A stretch of 64,000 nt of DNA from Avena insularis (GCA_023614405.1 CM042689.1:276651533-276715532); one strand, 5' to 3'; shown: positions 12,283-25,520, counted from the stretch's first letter. The notes: generated from the sequence alone by a model not told the origin. Numbers and translations: made by a program.

Positions 12283-14530
12283 ATGCACAAGACCTCGTCG
12301 TTGTCGGAGCTGGGCTTCGACTCCTCCGGCGCCTCGTCGGGCTTCTTCCGCCCCGTCGCCGACGACTCCCCCCTCACCCCCTCCACCGCGCACCGCCGCC
12401 TCACGAAAATCTCCGTCATCGGCGCCGGCAACGTGGGCATGGCCATCGCGCAGACCATCCTCACCCAGAACCTCGCCGACGAGATCGCGCTGGTCGACGC
12501 GCTCCCCGACAAGCTCCGCGGCGAGGCGCTCGACCTGCAGCACGCCGCCGCGTTCCTCCCGCGCGTCCGCATCGTCTCAGGCACCGACCCCGCGGTCACC
12601 AAGAACTCCGACCTCGTGATCGTCACTGCGGGCGCGCGGCAGATCCCCGGGGAGACCAGGCTGAACCTGCTGCAGCGGAACGTGGCCCTGTACCGCAAGA
12701 TCGTGCCGCCCGTGGCGGAGCACTCTCCGGACGCGCTGCTGCTCGTGGTGTCCAACCCCGTGGACGTGCTCACGTACGTGGCCTGGAAGCTGTCCGGGTT
12801 CCCGGCGAGCAGGGTGATTGGGTCCGGGACAAACCTCGACTCCTCTCGGTTCAGGTTCCTCGTCGCCGAGCACCTCGACGTCAACGCGCAGGACGTGCAG
12901 GTAAACATAATTGTGAATACATTCTTATCTCTTGCTCTCTTACTCTCTCGATCCACAATTTCTGGGTCGAGCTCGTCTTGCCGGAGCGGACAGTGGATTC
13001 AGTATGGATGATGCCACGCGGCCGTGGGAGCATGTGCTTTTCCTTGACTGGTCTCCACATCGGACAGGTTGTGTCACTGTCCAGTGGAGCAGTTCTTCAG
13101 GATGTCATCTTCAGTATTGTTTTCTTCATATGATTAACTATCTGAAACTACCACGTAACAGAGTACGTAGTAAATTTGACTTGCTTCAGTATTGGTTAAC
13201 CCTGAATTTACAAAATTTACTGAACATGCAAGAGGAGAGTTCACCTGTAGGTACAATTTAGTCAATAACATCGCATAGTTCTAGCTGCAAATGGTATGCT
13301 AGTGAAAATTGATGTTACATCGAGGCAAAGAAAGAATGTTCAGCATGCCCGGTAATTTCTATTTTCTGCTTCTGTTTGTATGTCAGTAAATACTGCTACT
13401 ACATATTACTATTATTCAACCGGATGTAAATGATGAATCAAAATACCATATGGTTTTCAGTTTGGTATTGTCTCGTGGATCGCAGTCCTAATTTGATGTT
13501 AGTGAAAAATTTGATGTTACATCATGGCAAAGAAAGAAATGTTCGGTACGCTAGGTAATTTCTATTTTCCGCTTCTGTTTGTATGTCAGTAAATAATTCA
13601 TATATTGTTCAACTGGTTGTAAACGAAGAAGCAAAATACTAGTATACGGTTTGGTATTGTCTTTGTGGATCGCAATCCTAATTCCAGTATTTACCGTGTT
13701 CTGAACTTGATCCAGCAAAAGCCAAAAGATGCTAATTTAGTGAAGCATTAGCTACTTTGTTTTCAGTTCTACAATTGCATTTGCAGAAGACACATACTGT
13801 ATGCCCCATGAAGGTCCCCCATGAAGGTCCCTGCACTTGCATACAGATTTCTAAGACGCTCACTTCGAGACTGAGATTCTTTTACTGATTAAATGCCTAT
13901 CTGGACATGAATAATCTCTTTACATAAAAATGCGATTGCACAATAATGCCGCTGCACATCTACACCGATGTCCCTGCATGCTACACTAGATGAAGAGAAT
14001 TCTCCGTTACAGAAAATTAACTTTATTGGACTGAATAGATTGTAAAGAGAAGGATTTGTAATACTAGTTGGAGTTGGATGCAGGCATACATGGTGGGGGA
14101 GCACGGCGACAGCTCGGTGGCAATCTGGTCGAGCATCAGTGTGGGCGGGATGCCGGCTTTCAAGTCCCTGCGTGACAGCCACCACTCCTTCGATGAGGCG
14201 GCGCTGGAGGGCATCCGGCGCGCCGTGGTGGGTGGCGCTTACGAGGTAATTGGCCTCAAGGGCTACACCTCCTGGGCCATTGGCTATTCCGTCGCCAGCC
14301 TCGCCACCTCCCTCCTCCGCGACCAGCGCCGCGTGCACCCAGTCTCGGTGCTCGCTTCCGGCTTCCATGGCATCTCTGATGGCCACGAGGTGTTCCTCAG
14401 CCTGCCCGCACGCCTTGGCCGCGGCGGCATCCTTGGCGTTGCCGAGATGGACCTGACCGAGGCCGAGGTCGCGCAGCTCCGGCGCTCCGCCAAGACGCTC
14501 TGGGAGAACTGTCAGCTCCTTGGCCTCTGA
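12283..14530 (+). CDS. LDH: L-lactate dehydrogenase (two exons)
   Basis: This cytosolic NAD-dependent enzyme interconverts pyruvate and L-lactate in anaerobic fermentation. Exon 1 is 12,283-12,900 and exon 2 is 14,084-14,530, with GT and AG borders (GTGCAG/GTAAAC ... GGATGCAG/GCATAC) in phase 0, giving 354 aa, normal for plant LDH. Residues 1-40 are a Ser/Pro-rich extension. The Rossmann loop GAGNVG is at 47-52. ARQIPGETR has Gln120, which marks lactate rather than malate specificity, and Arg126. Asn158 is in SNPVD, Asp186/Arg189 in LDSSRF, and the catalytic His213 in GEHGDSS. All key residues are present and no lesion is seen, so it is probably functional. The first ATG after the TATA box is used. 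The gene stands alone between transposon remnants. Confidence 0.95.
12901..14083 (+). other. LDH intron with a ~200-bp tandem duplication
   Basis: The intron is 1,183 bp. Two head-to-tail copies, 13,301-13,500 and 13,501-13,693, share GTTACATC, GGCAAAGAAAGAA, GGTAATTTCTATTTTC, GCTTCTGTTTGTATGTCAGT and TTTGGTATTGTCT in the same order and spacing. A short direct repeat CCCATGAAGGTCCC occurs near 13,804-13,833. I found no ORF or transposon ends in the intron. Confidence 0.7.
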
Positions 14531-14688
14531 CTGAGGACCTCCTACTGATCTATTGTAATCCTAAAGCATTTACAAGAACTGTAGTGCCATATAGGTTGCT
14601 CTATTGCTGCTGCCACACGAATGCTTGTGTAATTGTGGACTGCTTTCTTAGAGATGAAGTAGTAATGTAACTTCTCTTAATTTGGTGA

Positions 14689-14694
14689 AATAAA
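14689..14694 (+). terminator. Likely LDH poly(A) signal
   Basis: AATAAA lies 159 bp after the LDH stop codon, in a T-rich context. It is the first canonical signal downstream. Confidence 0.45.
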
Positions 14695-15419
14695 ATGTGA
14701 TTTGCGTCGGCATTGATAAATCTGGTCGGATATTGGATGAGTTTAGAACATCCATGGAAGTAGATATTAATCTTGCTGTTGTGCCCGGCCTGTTTGCTAA
14801 CTACTCTGTAGCAAAAAATACTACGTAGCAGAGATTTCTTGACCCTTTGCTTATCAAATTTTTGGCAAATAATGTGAAGGAAATATGAGATGCAGCAAGG
14901 TTTGAATTTTGGTTTGACTAAAATTTCAGGACCTAACAAACTTTTGGAGTTTTCAGAAATTATTTCGTCCAGATTTCATCAAATTTGAACAAAATTTAAC
15001 TAAAATTGAATTTTGTCTAAAATTGGTCTTGACCTAGTCCGAAAATTTGGCGGAAAATATATTTCATCTCCACCATAATCACCAAAAGTTTTTTGCTGTT
15101 ATCAACCAAGTGTGAGCAAATTCGCAAAAAAAAAAGTGTGAGCAAAAAGACCGTAGGCCACTAAATTTTTGACAAGAAGGCGCCTACCAAAGTATCATAA
15201 TTCATAACATCCAAACGAGTTGTGTTGTGTAACATCCTGACCTTTTCGGACCGGCAGTTGTTATCCATGACAGCTTATTAAAATCTTTAGACCTTGGTGA
15301 CACATCGGTGGAATGATGGAGATCATGCCATGACGCACGAGATGGAGATCGAATGCGAGATGGACCATATCATATCACATTTTTTTTTCTAATAAGAATT
15401 AGCTATTTTATTTGCTATG
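14695..15419. other. Intergenic, nothing recognised
   Basis: AT-rich sequence with repeated AAATTT-type words. A TGTAACATCCTGACC at about 15,229 resembles an LTR start, but no matching end or partner is seen. The exact left edge of the plastid insertion in this stretch is uncertain. Confidence 0.3.
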
Positions 15420-16075
<656 letters not shown>

Positions 16076-16592
16076 TGATGCATCTTATTTTGCATTGATT
16101 TGATCGCCTAGGTAGTATTTGATTGCCTTGGTAACACTATAAGATGATCTCTCCCACTAAATATCAAGATAATAATATGTTCTTTCTTAGTATGCACCGT
16201 TAAGAAAGTCCGTCGTCTCGAAGCACCACGTGATGATTGGGTGTGATAGATTCTACGTTCGCATACAACGCGTGTAAGACATTTTTACACACGCGAATAC
16301 TAAGGTTCTTACTTAACGAGCCTAGCATGTACAGACATGGCCTTGGAACATGAACCAAAAGGTAAAGCACGAGTCATATGGAGATATGATGACCCATACG
16401 ATGCTCGCCATTGGAGCTGCGCAACCACTCGTGATGATCGGTCGTGGCGTAGTGAATTTGGTTCGTGTAATCACTAAAATGACTAAAGGGATGTTATTTT
16501 GAGTGAGAGTTTATATAAGTAATTTTAAATTAGCTTGAACTCTATCTGTTATAAACCTAGTGTAAATAGTCTTTGCAAATACATTGTAGATC

Positions 16593-17474
16593 ATGGCACC
16601 TCCTGCATTCAATTTCAATGCATTTCTTGAGAAAAACTACAAAACAATGGGTATAACTTCACCAACTGGTTTTGCAACTTGAGGATTTTTCTCATGGCTG
16701 TAAGGAAGTCCTATGTACTGATAGGTCCACTAGGTGACGCTCCTGATAATACCGCATCTCGGGAAGAGCACAATGTGTATGACATAAAGCATGATGAATA
16801 CACTCTTATAAAGTATGCAATCCTTAAGCCGATGGAGCCAGAACTTCAAAAGCGCTTTGAACTCAGCAGTGCTGATGCTATGGTGAAGGAACTCAAAAAC
16901 ATGTTTGATAGCTAGATCCGAGACGAGAGATATGATATCCGGCAAGTTATTTAGTGCAAATATGAAGGAACACAGCTCTGTGAACGAGCACGCCATGATG
17001 ATGACGAGCTATGTTCAACATCTTAAGGAACTAGGTTGTGATATCCCGGCTGATCTTACGACGGATAGAGTTCTGTAGTCGCTCCCACCTAGTTATAAAG
17101 AGTTTGTACTGAATTATAAGATGAGTGATGTGATTGGATCGCTCACTGAACCCGCTGCCATGTTGATGGTTGCCAAAGTAGACATAAAGAAAAGGCACCA
17201 GGAGGAGATGGATGATAAGATCATCACCTATGAAGAAAAAGGAGAGCCCAATGGTACTTTCAAGAAGGGCGGAAAACCTGTTGCCGCGCCTAGAAAGAAA
17301 ACCAAGGGAGGCCTGAAGCCCGATACTAAGTGCTTTTTCTGCAAGGAGGTTGGTCACTGGAGGCGGAACTGCCCGAAGTACTTGGCAGATAAGAAGTCCA
17401 GGAAAGTGAACAAAGGTATATATGATATACTTGTTATTGATGTGTACCTTACTAGTGGTCGAGGTAGTACCTAG
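16593..17474 (+). pseudogene. Copia gag (UBN2 type, CCHC zinc knuckle), broken
   Basis: The ATG at 16,593 opens MAPPAFNFNAFLEK, followed within 30 codons by a frameshift and a stop. The gag core is readable at 16,679-16,915 (GPLGDAPDN, MEPELQKRFE) up to a TAG at 16,913. A third open segment at 17,121-17,474 carries a Lys-rich stretch and one zinc knuckle, CFFCKEVGHWRRNC (about 17,334-17,375). Capsid function is therefore lost. The end of the open segment (ILVIDVYLTS) leads toward the protease. Confidence 0.8.
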
Positions 17475-18798
17475 GTATTTGATATTGGTTCGGTTGCTAA
17501 TATATGTAACTCGAAACAGGGACTAAGGAATAGTCGACCACTAGCAAAGAATAAAGTGACGATGCACGTAGGCAATGGATTAAAGGTTGATGTGACGCCG
17601 TCGGCACGCTGCCACTTCATCTGCCACCGAGATTTAAAATAAACCTTAATAATTTTTATTATGTGCCTGCGTTGAGCATAAACATCATGTCTGGATCATG
17701 TTTAATGCAAGACGGTTATTCATTTGTATTGAAGAACAATGGTTGTCCCTTATATATAAATAATATCTTTTATGATCATGCGCCTTTGTTGAATGGTTTA
17801 TTTGTCTTGAGTCCTGATATTAGTAGTACACATATTCATAATGTGAATGCCAAAAGAATTAAGTTGAATGATGATATTGCTGCATATTTGTGGCATATTG
17901 GTGTAAAGCGCATGAAGAAGCTCCATTCTGATGGACTGCTTGAATCACTTGATTATGAATCATTTGAAACATGTGAACCATGCCTTATGGGAAAGATGGC
18001 TAGAACTCCGTTCTCAGGAACAATGGAGAGTGCGACCGACTTGTTGGAAATAATACATACCAATGTATGTGGTCCAATGAGTATGTCAGCACGTGGCGGA
18101 TATCGTTATTTTGTAACCTTCACGGATGATTTAAGTAGATATGGGTATATTTACTTAATGAAACACAAGTCTGAAACATTTGAAAAGTTCAAAGAATTTT
18201 AGAGTGAAGTATAAAATCATCGTAACCGAAAGATCAAGTTTCTACGATCCGATCATGGGGGAGAATATCTTAGTTACGAGTTTGGCACACACATGAGCCA
18301 ATGTGGAATTGTTTCACAACTCACTCCCGTTGGAACACCTTAGTGTAATGGTGTATCCAAACATCGTAATCGAAACTTATTAGATATGGTATGGTCTATA
18401 ATATCCCTTATAGATTTTCCATTGTCATTTTAGGGTCATGCATTAGAGACTTCTGTATTCACTTTAAATAGGACACCATCAAAATCCGTTGAAATGACAC
18501 CATATAAATTATGGTTTGGAAACAAACCTAAGCTGTCATTTTTAAAAGTTTCGGATGCGATGCTTATGTGAAGAAACTTCAACCTGATAAGCTCAAACCC
18601 AAAGCGGAGAAATGTGTCTTCATAGGATACCCAAAAGAAAAAATTGGGTACACCTTCTATCGCCGATCCAAAGGCAAAGTTTTTGTCGCCAAGAATGGAT
18701 CCGTTTTAGAAAAACAGTTTCTATCGAAAGGTGTGAGTAGTAGGAAAGTAGAACTCGACGAGGTTATTGAACCTCTCATTCCAAAAATGGCGAGTAGC
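17475..18798 (+). pseudogene. Copia protease/integrase fragment, broken
   Basis: A degraded protease-like stretch (17,475-17,660) leads to the open segment 17,663-18,202 with the GAG-pre-integrase His/Cys motif (KRMKKLH ... CEPCLMG). The integrase core follows, in which the usual first catalytic Asp is Asn (codon 18,062-18,064, HTNVCGPM). The core continues past a TAG at 18,200, with SDHGGEY near 18,247 holding the second Asp. Further stops follow, then a readable part at 18,568-18,801 (KCVFIGYP). No reverse transcriptase is present. The catalytic change and stops make it inactive. Confidence 0.78.
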
Positions 18799-19453
18799 TG
18801 ATGAGTGCATACTTGCATCATGTTTTATATTATTATTTTGCATTGTAATGGTAGGATCTTAGTATTTTATGGCGTTCGCGCGCATCTTTTATGTCTATTT
18901 TCACCAGAATCAGGATGGATGATGGATACGATGGACACAATTATTGGAACAACTGTATTGGAGCGAAAAGGAGTCAAAAACAGCGTAAATCGCTAAATTG
19001 GGAAATATCAATAATACTAGAAGAAAACCCAAAGCGATCAAAGCATACAGGTTTAACGACCAACTATATGGTAGGAATACTTTTTCTGGGTGTATAGTTC
19101 CCTCCATATAGTTGGCGCCGCCACCGCCTCCTCAAATAGCTTCACCCCGTGCAACTGGATCGAAGAGACGACATACAGAACACCTAGAAACTTCCGAAAA
19201 CCTCACCTCCAGAAGGGATCTGGAGGGGAACTTGCCCAAGGGATCCATCTTCGCCCTAAGCAGATATGGGAGGCCAAGGCATCGATATTCATCTTCATCA
19301 ACCGCTACATCACCAACATCTCCATCCATCCCATCTAGATCTTGTTGTAATTCTCGTACTAATTGTGGATTTATACAAGAATTATGCATCTATAATTATT
19401 TCCATTATCATTTCCATGATGATGTTTGCCTCCATGTCTGAGTATACCATTAG
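18799..19453 (+). mobile_element. LTR 'family B', left part (interrupted)
   Basis: It starts TGATGAGTGCATACTTGCAT directly after the Copia remnant. It is non-coding and continues beyond the inserted solo LTR at 23,392. The two parts together give an LTR-like sequence of at least 1.3 kb with no coding capacity. I recall closely similar long-terminal sequences in Triticeae, but cannot assign a family name. The short ORFs here are not conserved-looking. Confidence 0.6.
19449..19453. repeat. Target-site duplication of the solo LTR (left copy)
   Basis: ATTAG immediately precedes the solo LTR. The identical ATTAG at 23,387-23,391 follows it. Confidence 0.85.
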
Positions 19454-22400
19454 TGTCAACACCCGGATTTTTAATCCTAGATGCCTGTTATGCCATACAT
19501 CGCAATCCCAGGATTACCATTTTTGCGAGACATAACTGATTGGTACCATAGTTCATCATCCATTACAAACCATAATAAAGGTATTACAAATAAAGGATCT
19601 CATGATCCAGTCTTAATACAATCAACACAACGGAATAATAATAATAGTAGCATGCTCGAAGCTCCATCTTCAGGGTCACAGGCAATGCTGACGAAGGGAG
19701 ATGATCCTAGTTGCCATAGACTTCATGCTGTCCATCATCCTGGTAGTCCTCCTTATAGTCTAGCCATAGGAATAGCCAGGGACAAAGCCATGAGTACTCT
19801 TTAAGTACTCGCAAACTAATACTAACAAGTAAGTAGTTTGAGTAGGAATCCTAAGCTCTAGGTTTATTTGCAAAAATCCAGGTTTATCTCTAACTGAGTT
19901 TATAAGTAAATAAACTAGTTTAATGTTTTACAACACCTAAGTGGGAACTTAGTTTTAACTTTCACAACCCTGTTGTGGTTAAGTCAAAGTCATAGTTCAT
20001 TTCACAAGTCATTTTGAAAACATCTGACTACGGAATAGTATGCCCACTCCAACTGTCCATAACCGCAGACGCGGCTATTCGAATAGTTTGACACTCTGCA
20101 GAGGTTTACACTTTCACCACAACATTCGATACATCTGTCAGGAACAATCCTAGATCACCATACTCAGTATGCGGATAATCAATCCTAACCTTTCAATTAT
20201 ACACCCTAGTATAGGCACCTCCCCTATGAGTTTGGCCTCCTAACCATGACCATATGTCATCGTGGGAACTGCACAGGTGGACATTCATCATGAGGTAGCC
20301 TCAGCTCAAACCTCTTTCGCAAGGGAACCCATACTAAGATATATAAAATTCCAGTCAAGCCCTGCCCAAATTCAGGTATTGTGGTTGTATTGTAAAATTG
20401 GAATGGTATCGCATCCGAACCCAACCATCAGTTTTTATAAAGGGCTAAGGCTCATGCCTCAACATTTTCATCACCAAATCATATGGTGTTCATAACATAT
20501 GTCAAAACATTTCATTGGAATGACTCATCATTCCAAGGTTTTCATAATCATTTTCACCAAGTATTCCCATCTAACGTTATCAACTTTTATGCTTAGCACT
20601 AGCCACTAAAATTGAGGGTACTCACTAATGAGGGATGCTAATCAGGTGTGACTATCCAATCTAATCTCATGCCTCAATATGACATCTAGTTCTAACTAAC
20701 TTAGGCCAAGTTTTATGCTCTTTATGCTACCTATAATATCTTTCCAAAACTCACAAAACATAACTAAAAGTAATAAAGAACTTTGATAAAGAAACAAAAG
20801 AATAAAGCTTGCAAGTAAAACTAGGATTTGGTATAATCAAGGTTGCATAACCAAATATGCCTAAGGCCTCTAGTTTGCATAGTTATCATGCAAGTGTTAG
20901 CTTGCCTTGAGTAGTACAGTGGTTGAAGTTTTCTTCTTCGTAGTAGTAGTCCTTCTTCTCGTAGCCTTGGTCGGTACTAGCATCTATAAATAAATACGAG
21001 GTACACAATCACCAAACAATACTTAACTACTTCTATTTGGCACACAAAGGTTCATACTAGATGATCTAGCATCATCACATGAATCAAAGAACTAGTCTTA
21101 TTTATTTTAGTTTAAAAAAGTAATTTCTACTCATTCAAAACTACTTAAGATTTAATATTCTCCAATTAAAATATGGGATCCTGTTGACACATGTCATCAC
21201 CACATATTTTAATACTTGGGAATGTGATTTAAAGTGGTGTCACAATTTAATAAGGATTAACATTATTATTTTAAATAATTAAAGTGAATAGAAATGCCTA
21301 GGTAGCATTATTTTATTACTTGTCCAAGATTACTGCATGTAAACCTAAATATTTTTATATAGTCAGACAGATCTTGTCAAATGTGATTTTTGAGAGTTGG
21401 AATCAACTCAAAAGCATTTATGGTTGATTTTTAAAAAATGTTTGAATGTGTAAAAGTCTCTGTCTTGTTATTTTTACTATAGGTGATCTATAATTTCAAA
21501 TGGTTTGAATCCAACGGGCTTGGATTAATAATTTTAATCCCTTTCTAACAAAATTGGTTTCATGCAATTTGGTTTAGTACAACTATTTGAATTGATTTTT
21601 AAAGTTACCGACTAAACTAGAGTTTGAATAAAATGGAAAATCTCTATTTGAATCTACGGATGCGAGAAAGTTCTTGAAAGGACTAGCTTGCAGACAAGAC
21701 GCAGCATAAGGTCACGACAGGGGGAGGGGTCTAGGCGTCAACGAATTAGTCTAAACGAAGGGGTATGTTTCAATCTGGGCCGTGCGATTAGACTAGGATC
21801 CTACGGCTGGGGTGCGTCGTCTTCGTGGAACTACTCTAACGAGACCGAACCCTAATGGCGACGGTGGGGGTACGTGGCGGCTTACCAGGGCTCCAGCTAG
21901 GGTTGACGATGGGGGCGAAGATGTTGTTGACGACGGCGGTTCGAATGGTGGTCGCGGCGGCGCCTGGGGTGACACCAATCAACGGCTCCGCTCCTCCTCT
22001 ACAGCGGCAGACTCCGGTAAATTCTGATGATGCGGAGCTCGCCTTGCTCTGGGGAAAGGTTGGGGGTGGTTCTGAGAGAGAGGGGAGTGAGATGGTCTGA
22101 AGAATGGGGCTAGGGGTGGCCTCTATTTATACACCGGCGAGAGGGGAAGTGCGGCATGGTCAGAGCTCGTCGGTGACGATGGTGCAGTGATCTAACGGCA
22201 TGGCGAAGGGCATAGGCTGGTGCGGTGTCTCCTGGCGATCGTCACTGGCTTAATGGCGTGGCACGGGGCGGCCGAGAACAGTTGGAACGGGTCAACGCTC
22301 TGCGCGGCACTGACGGCGTTTTTGACGACGTACAATGGCTACTGGTCACGCGGCGACGAACGGGCATGTCTGGGGGGGGGGGGGTAGCTAGGGTCATGGA

Positions 22401-23386
22401 GCGTGCAGTGATGCGCGATGCGGGCGAGGCGCGGCGTGTGTGTGTCGGCTGCGGCGCTCTGGCGCGCTCTCGGCATGGCAGAGAAAAAATGGACGCGGCT
22501 GTTCTCAGTGGTCCAGGGGCTGGCTGCGCTCGAGGGTTGGACAGGGGGTGGCGGTGGACGGTGGCCTTCCTCCTGGACATCATGGACGGGCGCGACGCTG
22601 CCTCCTGCGTGCTAGCCATGGTCGGCCGTCAAGGGTGGCTTCCGGTGGCATGACACTAGTGCAATGGGTAGAGGGCTAGCTTGTTCAATGCACTGGTAGT
22701 CACTAGGGATACAAGGAGAGAGAATTGGGGACAAGAATTGGACAAGGCATTGATAAACAATAGTGAAAGTTAGGCAGTGATTACTATGCTCACCAAGTGT
22801 TTGATGAAATGGCCGCATGAGATTTGAATTTAAATTTTTGGATAAATTTTGGTGAGTATTCTGGTCACATGCTTGGTAGTATCTGGTTGCTTGGATTTGG
22901 CAAGGTGAACTAGTTTGGTTGGGTTTTGAGAAATGGTGATCTTAGTACCTATTAAGGATTCAATTTTGAATTGTCATTTGAATAGACTTGGAATTTGTTT
23001 CTGTTGGTTTGTAAAGTGGGTTTGGGTTCACTTTTACTTGGTCTAGCAAGGGGTGAAAAGAATTAAATTTATTTCTGTTAGAAATCTTGGACTAGGAACA
23101 TTCAAAGTGGTCTAGTGGTTAACTTTGGTCAAAATGAGCATTTGCTCATATATCTTATTTTTGATTTTCTCTTCACTTGATTCTGCTTGGAAATGATTTA
23201 GATGATGTTGTTTTCATCTTTAAACCAATCTTTAGCATTCATAGAAATCAAACATGGCATTGCAAGCATTCATGCATTCATCACACACATGCATTCATCT
23301 TAATTTTAATAACAAAAGTTTTTGTTAGCCCTAAACTTGGGTGATTGGAACTTGATAATCTTGATTAATATTTTTGGGGTGTTACA
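19454..23386 (-). mobile_element. Solo LTR of the Tekay-like Gypsy family (~3.9 kb)
   Basis: On + it begins TGTCAACACCCGGATTTTTA and ends TTGGGGTGTTACA. It is the reverse complement of an LTR of the same family as those at 32,329-36,376 and 42,237-46,301: the shared block GCCATACATCGCAATCCCAG is at 19,490 here. Perfect 5-bp duplications ATTAG flank it, and no internal domain is attached, so it is a solo LTR left by LTR-LTR recombination. The GC-rich block 21,780-22,650 is its promoter/leader core. ORFs there (for example 22,225-22,653) are antisense to the LTR or overlapping shadows. A 13-nt G run is at about 22,371-22,383. Confidence 0.88.
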
Positions 23387-23391
23387 ATTAG
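23387..23391. repeat. Target-site duplication of the solo LTR (right copy)
   Basis: ATTAG, identical to 19,449-19,453. Confidence 0.85.
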
Positions 23392-24075
23392 TGGAGATGG
23401 AGAAACCCTAGTATGTGATTGAGATAAGATAGAGATTATTATGTTATACATCATTACGTGTATGTGTTAATTATCTTCATCTTGATGTTGAGAGTTGTGC
23501 ACCTCTTTAATATTTGTCTCTTATGGGGACTTGATGAAGGGGATTACTTGTTGGTAGATGAAGGGATGATAGCACTTACTGTGACTATAAAGCTGTTTTC
23601 ATTCCTTATGTACTAACTTAGGGAAGCAAGGAGAACTCATTAAGCCATGTCCATACCACAGGAGAAATCCCTTAATAGCGAGATAATATGGTTGATGTCG
23701 TTTATCTGTCAGCTATGGTTTTGAAGGATGATGTGAGTAGTGGTTGTTGCCTATTCGTCCATATATGGATATCCTCCCACATACATATATGTTATGAGAA
23801 TATTTGTTATGATAATCTTAATTACTCAGTCTAAATTGCTAGAGGTGTATCCACCACTCCCTGAGAACGCCTTTTCCCTATTTTAGTTCCAAGCTTTCTT
23901 ACATACGCGATTCCTACTTTCTGCATTAAGTTTACTTTCTTTACTTTATTGTTTTTACCAATCAAAAAACCCAAAACAATTCTACTTTTCTTGCATCTTA
24001 CAATTATTCTTTAAGTACTTCGTTTAGTTTTAGTTAAAAGCATTTTTGTCTTTTTCCTACTACTCTCTATAGGAT
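23392..24075 (+). mobile_element. LTR 'family B', right part
   Basis: This is the continuation of the element begun at 18,799, resuming directly after the solo-LTR duplication. It is AT-rich and non-coding. It is broken off at 24,075 by the insertion of the minus-strand LARD-like element, whose other end is outside the window. Confidence 0.55.
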
Positions 24076-25519
24076 TGATGTCTACGCACTTCTATTCTTG
24101 TTGACAGTTGTTGGGCCTCCAAGTACAGAGGTTTGTAGAACAACAGCAAGTTTCCCTTAAATGGATTACCCAAGGTTTATCGAACTCAGAGAGGAATTGG
24201 TCAAAGGTATTCCCTCTCAAGCAACCCTGCAATTAAGATACAAGAAGTCTCTTGTGTCCCCAACACACCCAATATAGGTGCACTAGTTCGGCGAAGAGAT
24301 AGTGAAATATAAGTGGTAACGGTGCTAGAAAAGAGCTTGATGGTGAGGTAAAGACTAAAGGCAACAAGAAGGAAGCAAGCAAACATGCAACAAATCTAGA
24401 TGCAAACGGTATTTCAATGTTTAGAAACAAGGTCTAGGGATCATACTTTTACTAGTGAACACTCTCTCATATAAATATCCTCTCTTCATGATACTACTCT
24501 TAACTACTCTCTGGTTGGACACTCTAATTCAAGGTAGGGCTATAACAACACACCTCAAAGTCCGCCTTCTCCAATCTAGATAACCCCATACTGTACCTTG
24601 AGCGCTAGATGGTTCCAACAAACACCAGCATTTTATAGAGACATCCAACTCCAAATATAACTCATAACAAATATTCAATCTAGCCAAAGTGCCACACACG
24701 GTATGCCTGCTGTCACTTTCACACTCGTGGGAAAAAGCATAGATCTATTAAAGCACAAAGAGTATTTATGTAGACTCAAGCCTAAGTGCCACCATGGCGT
24801 GCATGCTGTCACTTTCACACACATGGGGAGAGCAGAGATCTATTAAAGCACTTGAGTAGCAAGGTATATCTACTTGATTACAAAGCTCATGATCACAATA
24901 TGACCATGCATAGAGAGAGATGAACACATAGCTACCGGTAGAACCCTTAGCCCCGAGGAAGAACTACTCTCTCCTCATCATGGGAATCAGCAATGGTGAT
25001 GGAGATGGTGGTGGAGATCGATGGAGATTGCTCCGGGGGCACTTCCCCGTCCCGGCAAGGTGCCGAAACAGAGACTTCCTGCCCCCCGAATCTCCCCTTC
25101 GGTGGCGGCGGCTCTATAGAGGTTTTCGTGGATTTTTTCTGGATGCCCTCGGGTTTTTGGGTCGGAGGCTTCTTATAGGCGCAAGAATCAAGGTCGGTGG
25201 GGGGTCCAGGGGGCCCACACACCCTGTGGGCGCCTCTAGGGCTTGCCCGTGCCCCCCTCCGGCTCTGCTTCGTGGTTCCGTGTTGCTCTAGGGAAAATAA
25301 TGACTTTGCTTTTGTCCCGTCCAATTCCGAGAATATTGATTTTCTGCCTTTCTGGAACCAAAAACAAAAGAAAATAGGCAACTGACACTATGGCATCTTG
25401 TCAATAGGTTAGTTCCAGAAAGTGTATAAAAATACCTCATAGTGTAGACAAAACATAAGACAAATGATACAAAACAAGCATGGAGCATCAAAAATTATAG
25501 ATACGTTTCCGACGTATCA
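24076..25519 (-). mobile_element. 3' LTR of a minus-strand LARD-like element (1,444 bp)
   Basis: On + it starts TGATGTCTACGCACTTC and ends CGACGTATCA (TGAT...ATCA ends). The same start recurs at 47,346. On the minus strand the sequence just before the LTR contains a purine-rich AAGCTTGGGGATGC (25,521-25,534), a polypurine tract, so this is the 3' LTR and the element reads right to left. The GC-rich part (24,980-25,300) holds only overlapping ORFs in several frames. Confidence 0.8.
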
Positions 25520-25520
25520 A

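Noticed and set aside
11922..12956. 344-codon minus-strand frame across LDH exon 1
   Set aside because: Antisense shadow of the GC-rich exon, with no recognisable motif.
11961..13133. 390-codon plus-strand frame overlapping LDH
   Set aside because: It runs in a different frame through LDH exon 1 and into the intron. The LDH frame has all family motifs.
15229..15243. TGTAACATCCTGACC as a possible LTR start
   Set aside because: No matching LTR end, target duplication or second copy was found nearby.
22371..22383. Run of 13 G residues
   Set aside because: A simple homopolymer inside the solo LTR; probably slippage or a sequencing artefact rather than a functional structure.
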